From Blautia faecis (GTDB lineage Bacteria > Bacillota > Clostridia > Lachnospirales > Lachnospiraceae), in assembly GCF_020554845.1 (NCBI RefSeq), contig NZ_JAJCIA010000004.1:62001-126000 (forward strand): a DNA stretch of 64,000 nucleotides, written 5' to 3'. The notes under the pieces were generated by a model. It was not told where the DNA came from and searched no databases. It saw only the letters and a list, made by a program, of their open reading frames with translations. Made by a program: the position numbers and the translations under genes. Of this stretch, positions 60,801 to 64,000 are shown in pieces (position 1 is the stretch's first letter; every line of letters begins with the position of its first letter).

Positions 60801-61709
60801 TCACACCTTCAAGTGTTTTCTTGTAGTAATAAAGCTTCCCACAAGACCAATTCCAATTCCCAGTGCCAGCGCCACCGGAACCAGTGTCTGGTAGATCTGT
60901 CCAACCGGAATGAAATCTACAACACCCAGAAGTACGCTGAACTTGGTATATACATAGGTTACCACATTATTGTAACAGAAATACAAAATGATCAGTGGAA
61001 TTCCCGCACCGATCAGTCCCAGGATCATACCCTCCAGAAGGAACGGAGCACGTACAAAACTATCGGTAGCACCAATATATTTCATAATTCCGATCTCATC
61101 CTTACGAACTGTAATACCAACGGAAATGGTATTGCTGATCAGGAAAATGGCAATCAACAGCAGGATCACGATCACTGCCACAGATACATAGGAAACAATA
61201 CGGTTAATGGAACCAAGAGTCTTGGCAGCCTGCTCAGACTGATTAACCTCTCGTACATTATCCAGTGTCTTGATATAGGCAACCAATTCAGACTGTTTCT
61301 CAATGTTGTTCATATACACACGGTAGTTGGATGAATTTGCCAGCGGGTTATCATCCTTGAAACCGTCTGCTGCCTCAGAGTCATCACCGAAGTATTCCTG
61401 CTTCATCTTCTCCCAGGCTTCATCACCGGACTCAAACTCAATCTTGGAAACCTCCGGGCGCTGCCTGATCAGTTCTCCAACTGCATCCATCTGCTCCTGT
61501 GTGGTTCCTTCATTAAAAAGCACTGTGATCGGCACATCTTCCTCAACCTTATGCGCCAGCGTATTCACATTATTTACAATGGAAAAGAAAATTCCGAAAA
61601 GAAAAATACATGCTGCCATCGTAATAATAGAAGCAATGGAAAACATGAAATTTCTCTTGATGTTCTTGATACCCTGCTTCAGAGTATACCAGATGGTACT
61701 AGGCCTCAT
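60801..61709 (-). CDS. ftsX: FtsX, cell-division permease-like protein
   Basis: 302 residues. N-terminal helix after WYTLKQGIKNIKRNFMFSIAS, an extracellular domain (residues about 55-165), and three C-terminal membrane helices with VRKDEIGIMKYIGATDSFVRAPFLLEGMILG, the FtsX-type core. Partner of FtsE; controls peptidoglycan hydrolases at the septum. Overlaps the ftsE 3' end by 11 bp. Confidence 0.95.
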   Translation of the reverse strand: MRPSTIWYTLKQGIKNIKRNFMFSIASIITMAACIFLFGIFFSIVNNVNTLAHKVEEDVPITVLFNEGTTQEQMDAVGELIRQRPEVSKIEFESGDEAWEKMKQEYFGDDSEAADGFKDDNPLANSSNYRVYMNNIEKQSELVAYIKTLDNVREVNQSEQAAKTLGSINRIVSYVSVAVIVILLLIAIFLISNTISVGITVRKDEIGIMKYIGATDSFVRAPFLLEGMILGLIGAGIPLIILYFCYNNVVTYVYTKFSVLLGVVDFIPVGQIYQTLVPVALALGIGIGLVGSFITTRKHLKV

Positions 61710-62382
61710 AATATTCTCCCTCTTTCTCGTCGCTGATGATCACTCCATTATGCATGGTCAGTACACGCTTCTTCATGGAATTGACAATCTCTTTATTGTG
61801 GGTTACTACCAGAACGGTGGTTCCACGCTGGTTGATCTCCTCAAGGAGCTTCATGATCTCCTCGGATGTCTTCGGATCAAGATTACCAGTAGGCTCGTCT
61901 GCAAGAAGGATGTCCGGGCGGTTTACAATCGCCCTGGCAAGGGCAACTCTCTGCTGCTCTCCACCTGACAGCTCGTCCGGGTACGCCTTGTATTTCCCTG
62001 CAAGTCCAACCTCCTGAAGTACCTCCGGAACTCTCTTGCGGATAACTCTGGTGGGACGGTTCACAACACGCTGTGCAAAAGCTACATTCTCATACACATC
62101 CCTGTCCTTCAGAAGACGGAAGTCCTGGAATACGACGCCAAGCTTACGGCGGTATTTGGCCACACGGCGGTGCTTCATTCCCTCAAGCTTCTCTCCGCTT
62201 ACGATAATCGTACCGGATGTGGAATCCAGTTCCTTCAAAAGCAGTTTGATCAGCGTGGATTTACCGGAACCGCTATTTCCTACTATAAATACGAATTCAC
62301 CTTTATCTACATGGAGATTGGCGTGATTCACTGCCGGCAGTCCCGGTCCATAGGACTTGCTCACATCTATCAGATCAATCAT
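61699..62382 (-). CDS. ftsE: FtsE, cell-division ATP-binding protein
   Basis: 227 residues, ABC ATPase: Walker A GNSGSGKST, LSGGEQQRVALARA signature, and ILLADEPTGNLDP Walker B. PAVNHANLHVDKGEFVFIVG is the FtsE N-terminal pattern. Energises FtsX. Promoter upstream at 62499-62526. The GGAGGATA site precedes the ATG at 62382. Confidence 0.97.
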   Translation of the reverse strand: MIDLIDVSKSYGPGLPAVNHANLHVDKGEFVFIVGNSGSGKSTLIKLLLKELDSTSGTIIVSGEKLEGMKHRRVAKYRRKLGVVFQDFRLLKDRDVYENVAFAQRVVNRPTRVIRKRVPEVLQEVGLAGKYKAYPDELSGGEQQRVALARAIVNRPDILLADEPTGNLDPKTSEEIMKLLEEINQRGTTVLVVTHNKEIVNSMKKRVLTMHNGVIISDEKEGEYYEA

Positions 62383-62498
62383 GATATCCTCCTAAATTTT
62401 TCATGTAAAAATTCAATTCAGCAGTTTGCTTAATTTTTATGTAACATTATTGTAATATATGTCTGGTAAAAATGCAACCTTATTTTTTGCAGTACCTT

Positions 62499-62526
62499 AT
62501 TATACCAGAGAAAACCAAGAACGCAA
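62499..62526 (-). promoter_or_regulatory. ftsEX promoter
   Basis: Minus-strand extended -10 TGGTATAAT (core 62499-62504) with TTGCGT (62521-62526) at 16 bp. Confidence 0.7.
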
Positions 62527-62550
62527 TAGATTTCACAAAGGAAACACAAA

Positions 62551-62585
62551 GCAGGTCCAGGAATGATTTTTCAAACAGGCTCTAG
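62551..62585. mobile_element. Right-end remnant related to the 88-bp MITE
   Basis: GCAGG...CAGGAATGATTTTTCAAACAGG at 62551-62580 matches the right end of the element at 55577-55664 with few changes. The left end is not evident. Confidence 0.6.
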
Positions 62586-62654
62586 TCCAGCACAAAGATG
62601 AAAAATGCCTGCCACAAACAAATGCAGCAGGCACAGAAATTACAAATATGAAAC

Positions 62655-63743
62655 TTAATACTCCAGAGTCTCCATATACTTCATGTATCTTACAACCATC
62701 AGCGCGATCTTGAATGTGATCGCATCCTCGAATACACGAAGGTCAAGTCCGGTGCTCTTCTGGAGCTTGTCCAGACGATAAACCAGAGTATTACGGTGAA
62801 TGTAAAGCTGTCTGGAGGTCTCGGATACATTCAGGCTGTTCTCAAAGAACTTGTCGATGGTAACCAGAGTCTCCTCGTCGAAATCATCCGGGGACTTGCC
62901 GCCGAAGATCTCCTTAATGAACATCTTGCACAGCGGGATCGGAAGCTGATAGATCAGACGGCCTATTCCAAGAGAGCTGTAAGCAATAACGTCCTTCTCA
63001 GGTGAGAAAATCTTGCCTACATCAAGAGCCATTCTGGCTTCCTTGTAGGAACGGGAAACTTCCTTCAGCTCGCTTACGATAGTTCCGTATGCAATATGTG
63101 TAGTATTCTCTTTCTCAAGTCCTAAGGTATCAAGGATGGTCTGGGCAAGCTTGTCCATCTCCTCGTATCCTTCGTTCTCCTCAAGTTCCTTGACAATGAT
63201 AATGCTCTTCTCATCAACAGCTGTGATAAAGTCCTTGCTCTTGCCGCCGAACAGACTCTTCACGCTCTCCATGGAGCTGTGCTCTCTCTCCTGCTCAAGC
63301 TCCAGGATCATAACCACCCGTCGAACATCAGCATCAATATGAAGCTTCTTCGCACGATTATAAATATCTACCAGAAGCAGGTTATCAAGAAGCAGGTTCT
63401 TAATGAAGCTGTCCTTGTCAAAACGCTCCTTATATGCAACGATCAGGCTCTGGATCTGGAAAGCGGCAAGCTTTCCTACCATATAAGTATCTTCATCTTC
63501 TCCGTGGGCGACCAGAATGTATTCCAGCTGGTAATCATCACAGACCTTGAAATACTGATAACCTTTCACAAGCTGGCTGGCAGCCTGGGATTCCACAAAT
63601 GCCTGAATATCCTGTGGCTGAATCTCAAATTCACTGTAGGTGGACGCCAGTGTCTTGCCATCTGTGTCAATAATGCAAAACTCCGTCCTGGATATCTCCC
63701 TGAGCCCCTCAAGTGTATTCTGCAGTACCTGATTTGATATCAT
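62655..63743 (-). CDS. CdaR/PucR-type transcriptional regulator
   Basis: 362 residues. N-terminal sugar-diacid-recognition-like part (EFCIIDTDGKTLASTYSEFE), a GGDEF-like linker in the middle, and a C-terminal PucR HTH: SLNVSETSRQLYIHRNTLVYR near 320. Such regulators sense small metabolites. Transcribed towards ftsEX but separate from it. No effector can be named. Confidence 0.85.
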   Translation of the reverse strand: MISNQVLQNTLEGLREISRTEFCIIDTDGKTLASTYSEFEIQPQDIQAFVESQAASQLVKGYQYFKVCDDYQLEYILVAHGEDEDTYMVGKLAAFQIQSLIVAYKERFDKDSFIKNLLLDNLLLVDIYNRAKKLHIDADVRRVVMILELEQEREHSSMESVKSLFGGKSKDFITAVDEKSIIIVKELEENEGYEEMDKLAQTILDTLGLEKENTTHIAYGTIVSELKEVSRSYKEARMALDVGKIFSPEKDVIAYSSLGIGRLIYQLPIPLCKMFIKEIFGGKSPDDFDEETLVTIDKFFENSLNVSETSRQLYIHRNTLVYRLDKLQKSTGLDLRVFEDAITFKIALMVVRYMKYMETLEY

Positions 63744-64000
63744 TACCCTTCCGTCCCTTCTTGTAAATTATAGGGCTACTGGTCTCACAGCTGTCAATGT
63801 ATTCCAGGATAGTGAAAACATTGTCAAAGAGAGCAGTAACATTATATGTTCGCCGGTATACCCGGCATGAATCGCTGTCCATTAGTGCCAAAATTCGCGG
63901 TCTCAAATCTGTAATATTGCACAAAACCTCAGACAGTCTTAGGAAAATCTACTGATTCCAAAAATTCATGAACCTATTTTAATACAAAATCACCAAAAAA
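63744..64000. other. Region upstream of the CdaR-type gene
   Basis: No gene recognised: A/T-rich at the right end, with the minus-strand -10-like TAAAAT at about 63976-63985. The minus-strand 71-codon frame at 63709-63924 overlaps the CdaR start and looks non-coding. Confidence 0.4.

Noticed and set aside
63709..63924. A 71-codon minus-strand frame upstream of the CdaR-type gene
   Set aside because: It overlaps the start of a well-supported gene, lacks a domain and a clear ribosome binding site.

Overview
The window looks like part of a Clostridia chromosome, most likely a Lachnospiraceae gut anaerobe. This is inferred from the housekeeping genes (FtsE-FtsX, S41 protease, LeuRS, undecaprenol/diacylglycerol kinase, AarF-phasin pair, corrinoid-activator-like ASKHA protein, CdaR-type regulator), the strong AAGGAGG ribosome binding sites and the style of the prophage genes. 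No 16S or tRNA is present, so genus cannot be fixed.

Region 1 (1-30.8 kb) is mobile DNA, probably a prophage or phage-like integrative element. From 19.4 kb leftwards about 23 minus-strand genes form a replication and early module: regulators and small proteins, DUF4406, DUF2800 nuclease, DUF2815 ssDNA-binding-like protein, family-A DNA polymerase, DUF932, VRR-NUC nuclease, SNF2 helicase, MazF-like protein, D5-type primase-helicase, a viral S-adenosylmethionine synthetase, HNH endonuclease, zinc ribbons and a ParB-methyltransferase fusion cut by the window edge. Packaging and structural genes would lie off the left end. Pointing the other way, 19.9-27.9 kb holds a 994-residue STAND NTPase with TPRs (a candidate defence gene), an XRE repressor with an ImmA-type protease, and a UvrX-like Y-family polymerase with YolD. 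A short minus-strand set (28.0-30.7 kb) closes the element. No integrase or attachment site was found.

Region 2 (30.9-50.7 kb) is a capsule/exopolysaccharide locus on the minus strand. It starts from a polyprenyl glycosylphosphotransferase and runs through UDP-glucuronate epimerase, acetyltransferase, UDP-glucose dehydrogenase, Alg14/Alg13-like pair, pyruvyl transferase with F420-beta partner, three GT4 enzymes, an ATP-grasp protein, Wzy, a GlfT-like GT2, Wzx, UDP-galactopyranose mutase, a nucleotidyltransferase and VanZ. Three simple-sequence repeats sit in it: G10 touching the -35 box of the promoter of the first gene, G10 inside the acetyltransferase coding region, and a hexanucleotide repeated seven times in the F420-beta-like gene. 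Together they suggest a phase-variable capsule.

Region 3 (50.7-64 kb) is ordinary chromosome, interrupted by small elements: two tandem type I toxin-antitoxin modules (a 28-residue holin-like toxin with convergent antisense promoters), one broken by an 88-bp MITE-like insertion; a 178-bp giant palindrome between ctpA-like and ftsX; and a duplicated 35-bp hairpin unit in the leuS promoter.

The most promising undescribed items are the repeat-tuned capsule switch, the STAND gene with its divergent control region, the iteron-like candidate phage origin at 4.2-4.56 kb, and the attenuated promoter with three 20-bp-spaced operator repeats in front of mazF-primase.
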